The position numbers and the translations under genes are program-made. A DNA stretch of 52,019 nucleotides from Chitinophaga pinensis (GTDB taxonomy: Bacteria > Bacteroidota > Bacteroidia > UBA4408), in contig CAMBZU010000015.1 of the NCBI GenBank assembly GCA_945872355.1, forward strand, positions 1 to 52,019, read 5' to 3'. A model generated the notes under the pieces. It saw nothing but the letters and a program-made list of their open reading frames with translations. It did not search any database and was not told where the DNA came from. Below, piece by piece: positions 1 to 8,187 of this stretch (position 1 is the first letter of the stretch; each line of letters begins with the position of its first letter).

Positions 1-312
1 TTGGGTTAATCCCGATTTAGAAAATGTTATCAGATTTGTAAAAATCTGATTTACAATTTCTTTATCGTTTACGCATTTCTAATGCGTAAACTGGGTTAAA
101 TACTAATCATTAGTATAGTGTTTTTTTTGTAATTGTCTTGGCTCGGAAAATGCGCCAATAATATTTTTATTCGTTCAGTTTTGATTTGAAATTTGCGATT
201 AAGCAAATCAATAAAACGCTAAGGTATTTCATTTTATAGCTATCTTTTTATTTTATGAAATATTTTTGTGAACTTAAATCACTTATTATTGTGACTTTAA
301 AACTGAAACATA
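1..312. other. Non-coding stretch upstream of apt with three perfect dyads
   Basis: I see no convincing ORF. The first 120 bases hold three perfect inverted repeats in a row: 29-50 (9-bp arms, 4-nt loop), 67-91 (10-bp arms GTTTACGCAT/ATGCGTAAAC, 5-nt loop) and 100-116 (8-bp arms around one base). A run of eight T follows at 121-128. They could be terminators of a gene left of the window or protein-binding sites. The rest, up to the apt start, is AT-rich with no clear TAnnTTTG box. Confidence 0.6.
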
Positions 313-840
313 ATGTTAGAACAAGAAATCAAAAATGTAATTCGCGATGTGCCTAATTTTCCGAAGGAAGGCATTATCTTTAAAGACATAACCCCCATAT
401 TATTGCAGCCAGCTTTGTGTGATAAAATAACCATTGCAATTGCCGAAAATGCGCAACTTTATAAGTTAGATGCAGTTCTTGGTATTGAAAGCAGAGGTTT
501 TTTATTTGGAATGACCGTAGCGCGTTTGTTAAATGTACCTTTTATTCCTATTCGTAAAGCAGGAAAGTTGCCTTACCATACTATTAGAGAGGAGTACGAT
601 CTAGAATACGGTTCTGCGGCTATTGAAATGCACAGCGATGCATTAAAAAAAGGTGCTAGGGTAATGATTCATGATGATTTGTTAGCTACAGGAGGAACTG
701 CTGTGGCGGCTTGTAAATTAGTTGAGAAGGCGGGTGGTAAGGTGGCTTGTTTTTCATTCCTTGTGTCGTTAGATTTCTTGAATGGAAAAGACAAACTTAA
801 ACCTTACAGCGAGGAGATATTTTCAGTAGTTAACTATTAG
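313..840 (+). CDS. apt: Adenine phosphoribosyltransferase
   Basis: Cytoplasmic purine-salvage enzyme that converts adenine and PRPP to AMP and pyrophosphate. The 175-residue protein has the normal family length. The N-terminal FPKEGIIFKDITPIL stretch (about residues 16-30), the IESRGF segment (about 58-63) and the PRPP-binding loop (about 117-130, HDDLLATGGTA) are all family hallmarks. The ATG at 313 is the natural start because these motifs sit where expected. The gene appears monocistronic: 56 bp separate it from the next gene, which has its own promoter box. Nothing is unusual about it. Confidence 0.97.
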   Translation: MLEQEIKNVIRDVPNFPKEGIIFKDITPILLQPALCDKITIAIAENAQLYKLDAVLGIESRGFLFGMTVARLLNVPFIPIRKAGKLPYHTIREEYDLEYGSAAIEMHSDALKKGARVMIHDDLLATGGTAVAACKLVEKAGGKVACFSFLVSLDFLNGKDKLKPYSEEIFSVVNY

Positions 841-867
841 GCAAGCTATACATTTAGAATTTTTTTA

Positions 868-875
868 TACTTTTG
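868..875 (+). promoter_or_regulatory. -7 promoter element of the acyl-CoA dehydrogenase gene
   Basis: TACTTTTG matches the Bacteroidota -7 consensus TAnnTTTG exactly and lies 21 bp before the ATG at 897. No clear -33 TTG was found at the expected spacing. Confidence 0.6.
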
Positions 876-896
876 CACACCTAAAAAATAATCAAA

Positions 897-2036
897 ATGG
901 ATTTTAGTTTAAACGAAAATCAGCACATGATTGCTGACATGATTAAGAAGTTTGGCGATGAGCATATTCGCCCCAAAATGATGGAATGGGATGAAGCACA
1001 AACTTTCCCCATTGAAGTTTTTAAAAAATTAGGAGAACTTGGTTTAATGGGTGTTTTGGTGCCAACCGAGTATGGTGGTTCTGGCTTTGGCTATGCCGAA
1101 TACGTTACTGCAATTAGTGAATTAGGAAAAATATGTGGTTCAATAGCTTTATCAATGGCAGCGCATAACTCTTTGTGCACCGGTCATATCATGGCTTTTG
1201 GTAATGAAGAACAAAAGAAAAAGTATTTGCCAAAATTAGCTACAGCTGAATTTATTGGGGCTTGGGGTTTAACAGAGCCTAACACTGGTTCAGATGCTAT
1301 GCGCATGAAATGTGTGGCAAAAGAAGATGGTGATTATTGGGTGTTAAATGGCACAAAATGTTGGATTACACATGGTATTACTGGAGATGTTGCTGTTGTA
1401 ATTGCACGTACCGGAGATTTATTAGATTCACACGGTATGACTACTTTTGTTGTTGAGCGTGGCACTCCAGGCTTTAATGCAGGTAAAAAAGAAAATAAAT
1501 TAGGTATGCGTGCTTCTGAAACTGCAGAAATGATTTTTGATAATTGCCGCGTTCACAAAAGTCAAGTTTTAGGAAATGTTGGTGATGGCTTTATACAAGC
1601 TATGAAAATATTGGATGGTGGCAGAATTTCTATTGCAGCGCTTTCAATAGGTATTGCCAAAGGCGCTTATGATGCATCTGTAAAATACGCTAAAGAACGC
1701 GAGCAATTTGGACAACCAATTGGCAATTTCCAAGCTATTGGCTTTAAATTAGCAGATATGGCTACAGAAATTGAAGCTGCAGAATTGCTTACATTTCAGG
1801 CAGCTTTCCTAAAAAACAATCATAAAAAAGTAACCAAAGAAAGTGCTTTTGCAAAATATTATGCTTCAGAAGTGGCGGTAAGATGTTCGGTTGAGGCAGT
1901 TCAAATATTTGGAGGTTATGGATACACCAAAGACTTTCCAGTTGAAAAGTTTTATCGCGACAGTAAATTGTGTACCATAGGTGAAGGAACTTCCGAAATA
2001 CAAAAATTAGTAATTGCCAGAGAGATTTTAAAATAA
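897..2036 (+). CDS. Acyl-CoA dehydrogenase
   Basis: FAD enzyme that introduces the alpha-beta double bond into acyl-CoA thioesters during fatty-acid or branched-chain amino-acid oxidation, passing electrons to ETF. The 379-residue length is typical of short/medium-chain family members. WGLTEPNTGSD and CWITHG are FAD/substrate-binding signatures in the middle domain. REQFGQPIG, FGGYGYTKD and the C-terminal IGEGTSEIQ follow, and the Glu of EGTSE (residue 363) is the likely catalytic base. The protein is complete and ordinary. The exact chain-length specificity cannot be read from the sequence. Confidence 0.93.
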   Translation: MDFSLNENQHMIADMIKKFGDEHIRPKMMEWDEAQTFPIEVFKKLGELGLMGVLVPTEYGGSGFGYAEYVTAISELGKICGSIALSMAAHNSLCTGHIMAFGNEEQKKKYLPKLATAEFIGAWGLTEPNTGSDAMRMKCVAKEDGDYWVLNGTKCWITHGITGDVAVVIARTGDLLDSHGMTTFVVERGTPGFNAGKKENKLGMRASETAEMIFDNCRVHKSQVLGNVGDGFIQAMKILDGGRISIAALSIGIAKGAYDASVKYAKEREQFGQPIGNFQAIGFKLADMATEIEAAELLTFQAAFLKNNHKKVTKESAFAKYYASEVAVRCSVEAVQIFGGYGYTKDFPVEKFYRDSKLCTIGEGTSEIQKLVIAREILK

Positions 2037-2037
2037 T

Positions 2038-2068
2038 TTTGTTCATTATTTATTATTTTATATATTTG
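2038..2068 (+). promoter_or_regulatory. Promoter of rpsU
   Basis: TTTG at 2038-2041, 19 bp of spacer, then TATATTTG at 2061-2068. Both boxes match the Bacteroidota -33/-7 pattern, and the spacing equals that of the promoter at 40739-40769. The predicted leader is about 30 nt. The -33 box begins 1 bp after the stop codon of the upstream gene. Confidence 0.75.
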
Positions 2069-2102
2069 CGCCCTCAAAAAAATTTTTAACAAAAACACAA
2101 AA

Positions 2103-2294
2103 ATGATTATAGTTCCAGTAAAAGAAAGCGAGCCAATCGACAAAGTATTGAAGAAATTCAAAAAGAAAGTAGAGAAAACAGGGATGTTACGTGAATTACG
2201 CGACAGACAAAAGTTTACTAAACCTTCTGTTTTGAGAAGAGAGGAGATTAAGAAGGCTGCTTACAAGCAAACGCTAAACCAAGAAGAAAGATAA
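2103..2294 (+). CDS. rpsU: Small ribosomal subunit protein bS21
   Basis: Ribosomal protein of the 30S platform near the anti-Shine-Dalgarno region of 16S rRNA. The 63-residue basic protein shows the S21 pattern: an N-terminal strand (MIIVPVKESEPIDKVLKKFK), a central KTGMLRELRDRQ segment and a basic helix ending in KPSVLRREEIKKAAYK. It has its own strong promoter and a strong terminator, so it is probably a short, highly expressed transcript. In many Bacteroidota it is followed by the Xer recombinase gene, as here. Confidence 0.97.
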   Translation: MIIVPVKESEPIDKVLKKFKKKVEKTGMLRELRDRQKFTKPSVLRREEIKKAAYKQTLNQEER

Positions 2295-2318
2295 TAATTA
2301 ATTATCGTATATTTTTAA

Positions 2319-2358
2319 ATACCTTTGATTGAATAGCTCAATCAAGGGTATTTTTTTT
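2319..2358 (+). terminator. Rho-independent terminator after rpsU
   Basis: A 14-bp stem (ATACCTTTGATTGA pairing with TCAATCAAGGGTAT, one G-T pair) around a 5-nt loop, running directly into eight T. It starts 25 bp after the rpsU stop codon. Confidence 0.9.
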
Positions 2359-2386
2359 GTGCTTGTCTAAAACAAACAGCTCTGTC

Positions 2387-2523
2387 TTTAATACCGATTA
2401 CACTTTCAATTTAGACCAATTGCGGCCAAGCCTTATTGTAATAGTTTCAAGTTGTATCGGCATTAACCATTGTAAATTTATTAAATAGCTTTGGGCTTTT
2501 TAATAAATACAATTGGTATTAAA
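2387..2523. repeat. MITE-like element with 13-bp terminal inverted repeats
   Basis: The left end TTTAATACCGATT (2387-2399) and right end AATTGGTATTAAA (2511-2523) are inverted copies matching at 12 of 13 positions. A third, inverted copy of the end motif lies inside (ATCGGCATTAA, 2456-2466). The right third, about 2468-2514, folds into a long imperfect hairpin. There is no ORF inside. No target-site duplication is visible, so mobility is an inference. It fills most of the gap between the rpsU terminator and the recombinase gene. Confidence 0.5.
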
Positions 2524-2636
2524 CATGCGAGCTAAATTATTTTTTGTTCAAAGAATTGGTGTTTGATTATGGGAGTCGGTTTAAGCTGATTTATTAATTT
2601 AAAAATTTCATAACTTTAGCCAATATTAATCATTTC

Positions 2637-3512
2637 ATGTACCTCCAAGAATTTATTGATTATTTGAGTTATCAGAAACGCTTTTCAGTGCATTCTATTA
2701 CCGCCTATCAAAACGACTTGGATACTTTTTGGGCCTATGCCAATCAAGAAGGATATACCACACTAAATGAGCTAAATCATCTCGTAATTAGAAGTTGGTT
2801 GGTAAGTTTAATGGAAAGCGGCATGGAAGCACGAAGTGTAAATCGTAAAATTTCTACTTTAAAATCATACTATAAATTTTTAATCAGGGAAGAAAAAGTC
2901 GAGCTCAATCCCATGGCTAAAATTATAAGTCCTAAAACAGCTAAAAAACTACCCGTGTTTGTTGACATCACGCACATGGAAAATCTTTTCGATTTTGATG
3001 TGTTTGAACCCGGATTTGAAGGGCATCGCAACAGAATGATCTTATTGTTGTTTTATCAAACTGGCATGCGTTTATCGGAGTTAACTGGCTTAAAAAAAGG
3101 GGATATTGATTTTAGCAATGGCCAATTAAAAGTGTTGGGCAAGCGCAACAAAGAAAGGATAATTCCCTTTACGCTTCATTTTAAAAAAGAGTTGGAAGAT
3201 TATATACAAGTCATACCTTCTGAATATGCAGCAGGCGCGTATTTATTTGCCCAAAAAAACGGCAAGAAATTATATCCTAAACAAGTGTATAATTTGGTGA
3301 ATGCTGCACTTTCTCATGTTACAACCATTCATAAAAAAAGTCCGCATGTATTGCGCCATACCTTTGCCACGCACATGCTTAACAATGGCGCCGATTTAAA
3401 TGCCATTAAAGAAATTTTAGGTCATGCTAATTTATCGGCTACGCAGGTGTATACCCATAATAGTATTGAAAAGTTGAAGAATGTGCATAAGCAAGCGCAC
3501 CCAAAGGCGTGA
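2637..3512 (+). CDS. Tyrosine recombinase, XerC/XerD type
   Basis: Site-specific recombinase of the Xer type, expected to resolve chromosome dimers at dif. The 291-residue length matches the family. It has an N-terminal SAM-like core-binding domain (about 1-90) and a C-terminal catalytic domain. All six catalytic positions are present: R145 (TGMRLSEL), K169 (GKRNKE), H237 and R240 (HVLRHTFATH), H263 (LGHANL) and nucleophile Y272 (VYTH). Location after rpsU suggests the conserved chromosomal Xer protein rather than a mobile integrase. Whether it is the XerC or XerD paralogue is not decidable here. Confidence 0.9.
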   Translation: MYLQEFIDYLSYQKRFSVHSITAYQNDLDTFWAYANQEGYTTLNELNHLVIRSWLVSLMESGMEARSVNRKISTLKSYYKFLIREEKVELNPMAKIISPKTAKKLPVFVDITHMENLFDFDVFEPGFEGHRNRMILLLFYQTGMRLSELTGLKKGDIDFSNGQLKVLGKRNKERIIPFTLHFKKELEDYIQVIPSEYAAGAYLFAQKNGKKLYPKQVYNLVNAALSHVTTIHKKSPHVLRHTFATHMLNNGADLNAIKEILGHANLSATQVYTHNSIEKLKNVHKQAHPKA

Positions 3513-3609
3513 TGGTGGTTTAGAAAATGTTGTTAAAAACACCAACATAGCTTAACTTCGCAAAGCGAATATTATTTGAATACAAAAATTCATTTAAAAA
3601 TACTGGTCT

Positions 3610-3957
3610 ATGAAAAATGTAATTTTTTTGATTTGCTTCATCCTCACATTTGCAGAAGCATTCGCCCAAAACAATACCTGCATCAATAATTTAGATACCA
3701 ATAAAGTAATACGCATTGCTAAACGCCACAACAGCTATTGGACTAAGGCTTGGCAATATAAACCTGGTTTGTTATTTAAAGAGGAAAGTTGTGAATGGAT
3801 GGTAGTTTCTCACAAAATTAAAATTACAAATAAAGGCGATTGTAAAAACAGTAATGGTTGCACCGTAACTACTGCTGTTACCTTATTAATTGATGCTACT
3901 TCAGGCAAGGTAATAGATAGGATTGAATTGAAGCATGTAACCAAAAATTATGAATAA
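3610..3957 (+). CDS. Small secreted protein of unknown function
   Basis: 115 residues with a clear signal peptide (about 1-19, ending AEAFA before QNN), so it is probably periplasmic or secreted. The mature part has four cysteines (in NTCIN, ESCEW, DCKNSNGC), enough for two disulfides. The C-terminal half contains the pattern LLIDATSGKVIDRIELK, which resembles a PepSY-like strand but is too weak for a family call. It is separated by 97 bp from the recombinase gene and convergent with glyS. I do not recognise it. Confidence 0.7.
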   Translation: MKNVIFLICFILTFAEAFAQNNTCINNLDTNKVIRIAKRHNSYWTKAWQYKPGLLFKEESCEWMVVSHKIKITNKGDCKNSNGCTVTTAVTLLIDATSGKVIDRIELKHVTKNYE

Positions 3958-4052
3958 TTAGAATGCAATTACTTTGATGAATTTGAATGTGAAAAAACAA
4001 GCTTGAATGTCAGCGGCTCATGGCCACTATAACACATCTAACTTTTAAAATC

Positions 4053-5609
4053 CTAACTCAACAACTTCTTCAAACTTACCTCATTCGCTATCAAATCTCT
4101 TAAAGCAGCAATAGCAATGCGTTCTTGTGTCATCGTATCTCTGTATCTAATGGTCACAGTATTGTCTTCTAAAGATTGATGGTCAACAGTAATGCAATAA
4201 GGTGTACCAATCGCATCTTGTCTTCTGTAGCGCTTGCCAATAGCGTCTTTTTCATCATATTGGCAATTGAATTCGAACTTTAAATTGTTTAAAATTTCTC
4301 TTGCTTTTTCAGGTAAGCCATCTTTTTTGGTTAAAGGCATTATAGCAGCTTTAATTGGCGCTAAAATAGGAGGGAAGCATAATACTACTCTGCTTGAACC
4401 ATCTTCTAATTGCTCTTCTTTGTAAGCACTGCTCATCACAGCCAAAAACATACGATCTAAGCCAACAGAAGTTTCTACCACATAAGGCACATAACTTTGG
4501 TTGAGTTCGGGATCAAAATACTGCAATTTTTTTCCTGAATGCTGCTCATGTGCTTTTAAATCAAAATCTGTTCTGCTATGTATTCCTTCTAATTCTTTAA
4601 ATCCAAAAGGAAATTCAAACTCTATGTCACAAGCGGCATTGGCATAATGTGCCAATTTAAGATGGTCATGAAAGCGATATTTTGTTTTGCCCAAGCCTAA
4701 GGATAAATGCCATTTCATGCGCGCTTCTTTCCAATGGTTATACCAAGTTATTTCCTCACCTGGGCGCACAAAAAATTGCATTTCCATCTGTTCAAACTCA
4801 CGCATCCTAAATATAAACTGACGTGCTACAATCTCATTCCTAAAGGCTTTTCCTGTTTGAGCAATCCCAAAAGGAATTTTCATTCTTCCTGTTTTTTGAA
4901 CATTTAAAAAGTTCACAAAAATACCTTGCGCTGTTTCTGGTCGTAAATAAATAGTACTCGCGCCTTCAGCTGTGCTGCCCATTTCGGTGCTAAACATTAA
5001 GTTGAATTGACGTACATCGGTCCAATTTTTTGAACCACTTACAGGGCAAACTATTTCTAAATCTTCAATAATTTGCTTTACTGCAGCAAGGTCGTTTTCT
5101 TCTAAAGCATTTTTAAAACGCGCATTGATTTCCTCAGCTTTATCAAGGTATTCCTTTACTCTTGCATTGGTTGCTTTGTATTGATTTTCATCAAAAGCTT
5201 CACCAAATCTTTCACGGGCTTTAGCAATTTCTTTGTCTGCCTTTGCTAATATTTTACTCACATGGTCTTCAATCAATACATCGGCACGGTAACGTTTTTT
5301 ACTGTCCTTATTGTCAATTAATGGATCATTAAAAGCATCAACATGGCCGCTTGCTTTCCATGTTGTTGGATGCATAAAAATTGATGCATCAATACCTACT
5401 ATGTTTTCGTGCATTTGCACCATCGATTTCCACCAGTATTCACGTATGTTTTTCTTTAGCTCTGCGCCATATTGACCATAATCATATACTGCACTTAAAC
5501 CATCATAAATTTCACTTGATGGAAAAATATAGCCATACTCTTTGGCATGACTAATCACATTCTTAAATAAATCTTCTCCTGTAAGGTTTTTTGTTATTGT
5601 TGTGCTCAT
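4053..5609 (-). CDS. glyS: Glycyl-tRNA synthetase (class II, alpha2 type)
   Basis: Charges tRNA-Gly with glycine in the cytoplasm. The 518-residue homodimeric-type enzyme shows class II motifs: RPETAQGIFVNF, motif 2 in the FRNEI...FRMREFEQMEMQFF region, and motif 3 in ETSVGLDRM. The C-terminal anticodon-binding domain is present (about 420-518). The ATG at 5609 has TAGCTTTG only 4 nt upstream, suggesting a leaderless or nearly leaderless mRNA. It is transcribed alone and faces the small secreted protein gene tail to tail. Confidence 0.96.
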   Translation of the reverse strand: MSTTITKNLTGEDLFKNVISHAKEYGYIFPSSEIYDGLSAVYDYGQYGAELKKNIREYWWKSMVQMHENIVGIDASIFMHPTTWKASGHVDAFNDPLIDNKDSKKRYRADVLIEDHVSKILAKADKEIAKARERFGEAFDENQYKATNARVKEYLDKAEEINARFKNALEENDLAAVKQIIEDLEIVCPVSGSKNWTDVRQFNLMFSTEMGSTAEGASTIYLRPETAQGIFVNFLNVQKTGRMKIPFGIAQTGKAFRNEIVARQFIFRMREFEQMEMQFFVRPGEEITWYNHWKEARMKWHLSLGLGKTKYRFHDHLKLAHYANAACDIEFEFPFGFKELEGIHSRTDFDLKAHEQHSGKKLQYFDPELNQSYVPYVVETSVGLDRMFLAVMSSAYKEEQLEDGSSRVVLCFPPILAPIKAAIMPLTKKDGLPEKAREILNNLKFEFNCQYDEKDAIGKRYRRQDAIGTPYCITVDHQSLEDNTVTIRYRDTMTQERIAIAALRDLIANEVSLKKLLS

Positions 5610-5613
5610 GCTG

Positions 5614-5621
5614 CAAAGCTA
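5614..5621 (-). promoter_or_regulatory. -7 element of glyS, very close to the start codon
   Basis: On the minus strand TAGCTTTG, an exact TAnnTTTG match, is followed by only CAGC before the ATG. In Bacteroidota transcription starts a few bases after this box, so the mRNA would begin at or next to the ATG. The same geometry is seen at 14620-14627. Confidence 0.55.
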
Positions 5622-5736
5622 AAACTAAATTGTAAAAGATTGAATATGCTTTATAAAAATCAACTAAAAAATAATAAAATACTGACGCTAAATCACTTTT
5701 GTTGATTGCTACAAGTCACATTAATATTCACTTTCG

Positions 5737-6717
5737 TTAATTTTTAGGTGCTGAAATTGTTTTGTTAATTTCATCTATCCAAAGCTGTTGCCCAAAGGAA
5801 TTCCAATGCGAATCGCTATAATGAAATACATTGTCTTTTGGTGCTGAAAGCAATTGATAGGCATTGATACAGGTCATTTTTAGGTTTGGATGTTGTTGAA
5901 TGCGTTCAATTAAATGGTTGTATTTTTTACCATTATAATTATAAATACTTGCTGCATTAGGTATGATTGAGAGATAAACCTCTTCAAACCCAAGTTTTAA
6001 AACATCTTGCTGTACCATGTTTAAATTGTTAACTATTTCGCTAATTTCTTCTTCGCTGATGCTGCTGTAGCTTGATGATGTTATACTTTCCTCAATTGTT
6101 TCATTCAAATAGAGGCGTTCAGTACCATTAGGTTTTGCAATTCTACTATCGTACCTGTTAAATAATTTTAAGTAAATCAGCGACTTTATTTCTTTCAAAT
6201 TCAATAAGAAATCGAAGTTAGTTAAAAGGAATTGTATATTATCTTCTGCGTTCAATTTTATTTCGTGATTAATTGGCGGGATGTATTTTTCTCCAATACC
6301 AACTAAATTTCTTATTTTCAATCGCCAACGCGCATACCTTTCTGTTGTTTCAATAACAAGTATATTTTTTTTACCTGATTGAAAAGATGGAATCGTATCT
6401 GGAACATAATCCCAATCGATATGATCAAAGTTTTTAGCTATTAAATTATCCTTGCTAATACCATTTAAATAACTGTCTCCAATGATTGTTAATCTTATAT
6501 TCGACTGTGATTTTACCTTGTTTATTTTAGCTTGATTGCTGGTGTTAATTCTGAATTTGGGATGGTTGCTAAAAAAATATAAATCGCCATAACGATAAGG
6601 AGATGGAACAATAGCAATAACATTATTAAACCATTTTGAATAACTAACAGCTGCCATCACAACAATAATGCTGATACCTGAAATTAGCGCGAATATTTGA
6701 ATCGTTCTTTTTATCAA
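5737..6717 (-). CDS. SGNH/AlgJ-AlgX-like partner of an MBOAT acyltransferase
   Basis: The 326-residue protein has one N-terminal membrane anchor (about 7-27) and an extracytoplasmic SGNH-like domain. The nucleophile block is GDS at 80-82 (IIGDSYLNG). The C-terminal D302-x-H304-W block (DSHWNSFG) is the pattern seen in AlgJ/AlgX-type proteins. Such proteins act with an MBOAT protein to O-acylate an exported polysaccharide. Its start is a TTG that overlaps the stop of the MBOAT gene (TTGA, 4 bp), indicating translational coupling. The substrate is unknown. Confidence 0.8.
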   Translation of the reverse strand: MIKRTIQIFALISGISIIVVMAAVSYSKWFNNVIAIVPSPYRYGDLYFFSNHPKFRINTSNQAKINKVKSQSNIRLTIIGDSYLNGISKDNLIAKNFDHIDWDYVPDTIPSFQSGKKNILVIETTERYARWRLKIRNLVGIGEKYIPPINHEIKLNAEDNIQFLLTNFDFLLNLKEIKSLIYLKLFNRYDSRIAKPNGTERLYLNETIEESITSSSYSSISEEEISEIVNNLNMVQQDVLKLGFEEVYLSIIPNAASIYNYNGKKYNHLIERIQQHPNLKMTCINAYQLLSAPKDNVFHYSDSHWNSFGQQLWIDEINKTISAPKN

Positions 6718-8096
6718 AATTGAAAGTAGATAAATTGTTTCAAATTAAATTCACCAAATAAATAAGCAAGCGCAAACAACATTGTTGCTATTAGCATTTG
6801 AAATATCGGTTTTACAATATGTTTTGACCATTCCTTTTTTTCTGAACGAATCAATAAAGCAATCAATAAAAAACAGAAAGAAAATTCAATTTCATTAAAC
6901 ACTTTTGGCAAGCTATTTTCAAATGATATACTACCTAAATGTTTTATAGCTAAAGCCGCATCTTCTAGCGTATTTGCTCTGAAAAATATCCATGCAAATG
7001 TGGTTGCACAAAAAACAAAAAGTATTTTAAATGAAGGGGAAATGCTTAAAGAAAAATGTTTTTTAAATACATTTTCTAATAGGAGTAAAATGCCGTGCAA
7101 AGCGCCCCAAATCATGAAATTCCATTTTGCGCCATGCCAAAAACCACTTAGTATAAATACAATAAAAATATTTCTATAGCGCATTAATTCACCCTTTCTA
7201 TTGCCACCAAGTGGTTTGTATAAATATTCTTTAAACCAACTCGATAATGAAATATGCCATCTCGACCAAAACATAGAAAATGAGGATGATAAATAAGGGC
7301 TGTTGAAATTTTGCATTAAATCAATGCCCATTATTTTTGAAACACCAATGGCAATAGCTGAATAGCCCGAAAAATCACAATAAATTTCAAAAGCAAAAAA
7401 TACACTTGCAATAAGTACCGATAGGCCATTAGCATGTGGCAAGTCATTAAAAACGGGATCAACAAACAACGCAAGCCTATCGGCAATCACCACTTTTTTA
7501 AATAAACCAATGCTCATTAATAACAAACCTTGTGCAGCAAAATTACCGTTAAAGGAAATGTTGTTTTTAATTTGAGGAAGTAAATTTTGTGGTCTTTCAA
7601 TGGGACCAGCCACTAATTGTGGGAAATACAAAACGTAAATACTATAATCCAATAAATGATGTTCAGCTTTTTGCTTGCCGCGATATACTTCAAACGTATA
7701 GCTCATGGCTTGAAAGGTATGAAAGGATAAGCCAATCGGTAATATAATTTCGAGCAAAGGCAATTGCGCACTGCTATGGAAAGTAGCAAAAAGTGCGTTT
7801 ATATTTTCACTAATAAAGTTGAAATATTTAAAGAAAAACAGGATGCCTAAATTAGCAGAAATGCTTACAATCAGCCACTTTTTTTTGTGCAAAATACTTT
7901 GCTCAATCTTTTTTCCTGCAATAAAATCAATACCAATAATTGCAAAAAGTATAAGTAAATAAACAGGCTTAAATACCATGTAAAAATAGCAACTTGCAAT
8001 AAACACCCATGTTTTTCTCCATGGTTTAGGCATGCTAAAAAGCAGTAAAAAAAATGCACAAAAAAACAATATAAACTGCAAAGAGTTAAATAGCAT
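6714..8096 (-). CDS. MBOAT family O-acyltransferase (AlgI/DltB-like)
   Basis: Polytopic inner-membrane protein of 460 residues that would move an acyl group across the membrane for O-acylation of a surface polymer. Family blocks: YFPQLVAGPIERP (about 157-169), CDFSGYSAIAIG (about 240-251), RWHISLSSWFKEYLY (about 279-293) and SGFWHGAKWNFMIWG (about 317-331). H321 corresponds to the essential His of AlgI. It forms a two-gene unit with the SGNH protein downstream (4-bp overlap). A second MBOAT/SGNH pair lies at 22557-24918, but the two differ in sequence and in partner motif. Confidence 0.93.
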   Translation of the reverse strand: MLFNSLQFILFFCAFFLLLFSMPKPWRKTWVFIASCYFYMVFKPVYLLILFAIIGIDFIAGKKIEQSILHKKKWLIVSISANLGILFFFKYFNFISENINALFATFHSSAQLPLLEIILPIGLSFHTFQAMSYTFEVYRGKQKAEHHLLDYSIYVLYFPQLVAGPIERPQNLLPQIKNNISFNGNFAAQGLLLMSIGLFKKVVIADRLALFVDPVFNDLPHANGLSVLIASVFFAFEIYCDFSGYSAIAIGVSKIMGIDLMQNFNSPYLSSSFSMFWSRWHISLSSWFKEYLYKPLGGNRKGELMRYRNIFIVFILSGFWHGAKWNFMIWGALHGILLLLENVFKKHFSLSISPSFKILFVFCATTFAWIFFRANTLEDAALAIKHLGSISFENSLPKVFNEIEFSFCFLLIALLIRSEKKEWSKHIVKPIFQMLIATMLFALAYLFGEFNLKQFIYFQF

Positions 8097-8142
8097 GAGG
8101 CGAAAATATCAATTCTATTTCAATAGAAAAAATTAATAGAAT

Positions 8143-8162
8143 GCGCCATAGTTATTATGCGC
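8143..8162 (-). terminator. Possible weak terminator after the efflux operon
   Basis: On the minus strand GCGCATA pairs with TATGGCGC (one bulge) and is followed by a T-rich but interrupted tract. It lies 25 bp after the adaptor gene stop. A 7-bp dyad (TTCTATT tc AATAGAA, 8113-8128) follows, just before the MBOAT gene. Confidence 0.3.
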
Positions 8163-8187
8163 TAAGTTTTTTAGTGATAGTGAGGCG

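Noticed and set aside
2637-3512. Integrase of a mobile element
   Set aside because: It has a Xer-like length and sits beside rpsU, with no attachment-site repeats or cargo genes seen. It reads as the chromosomal Xer protein.
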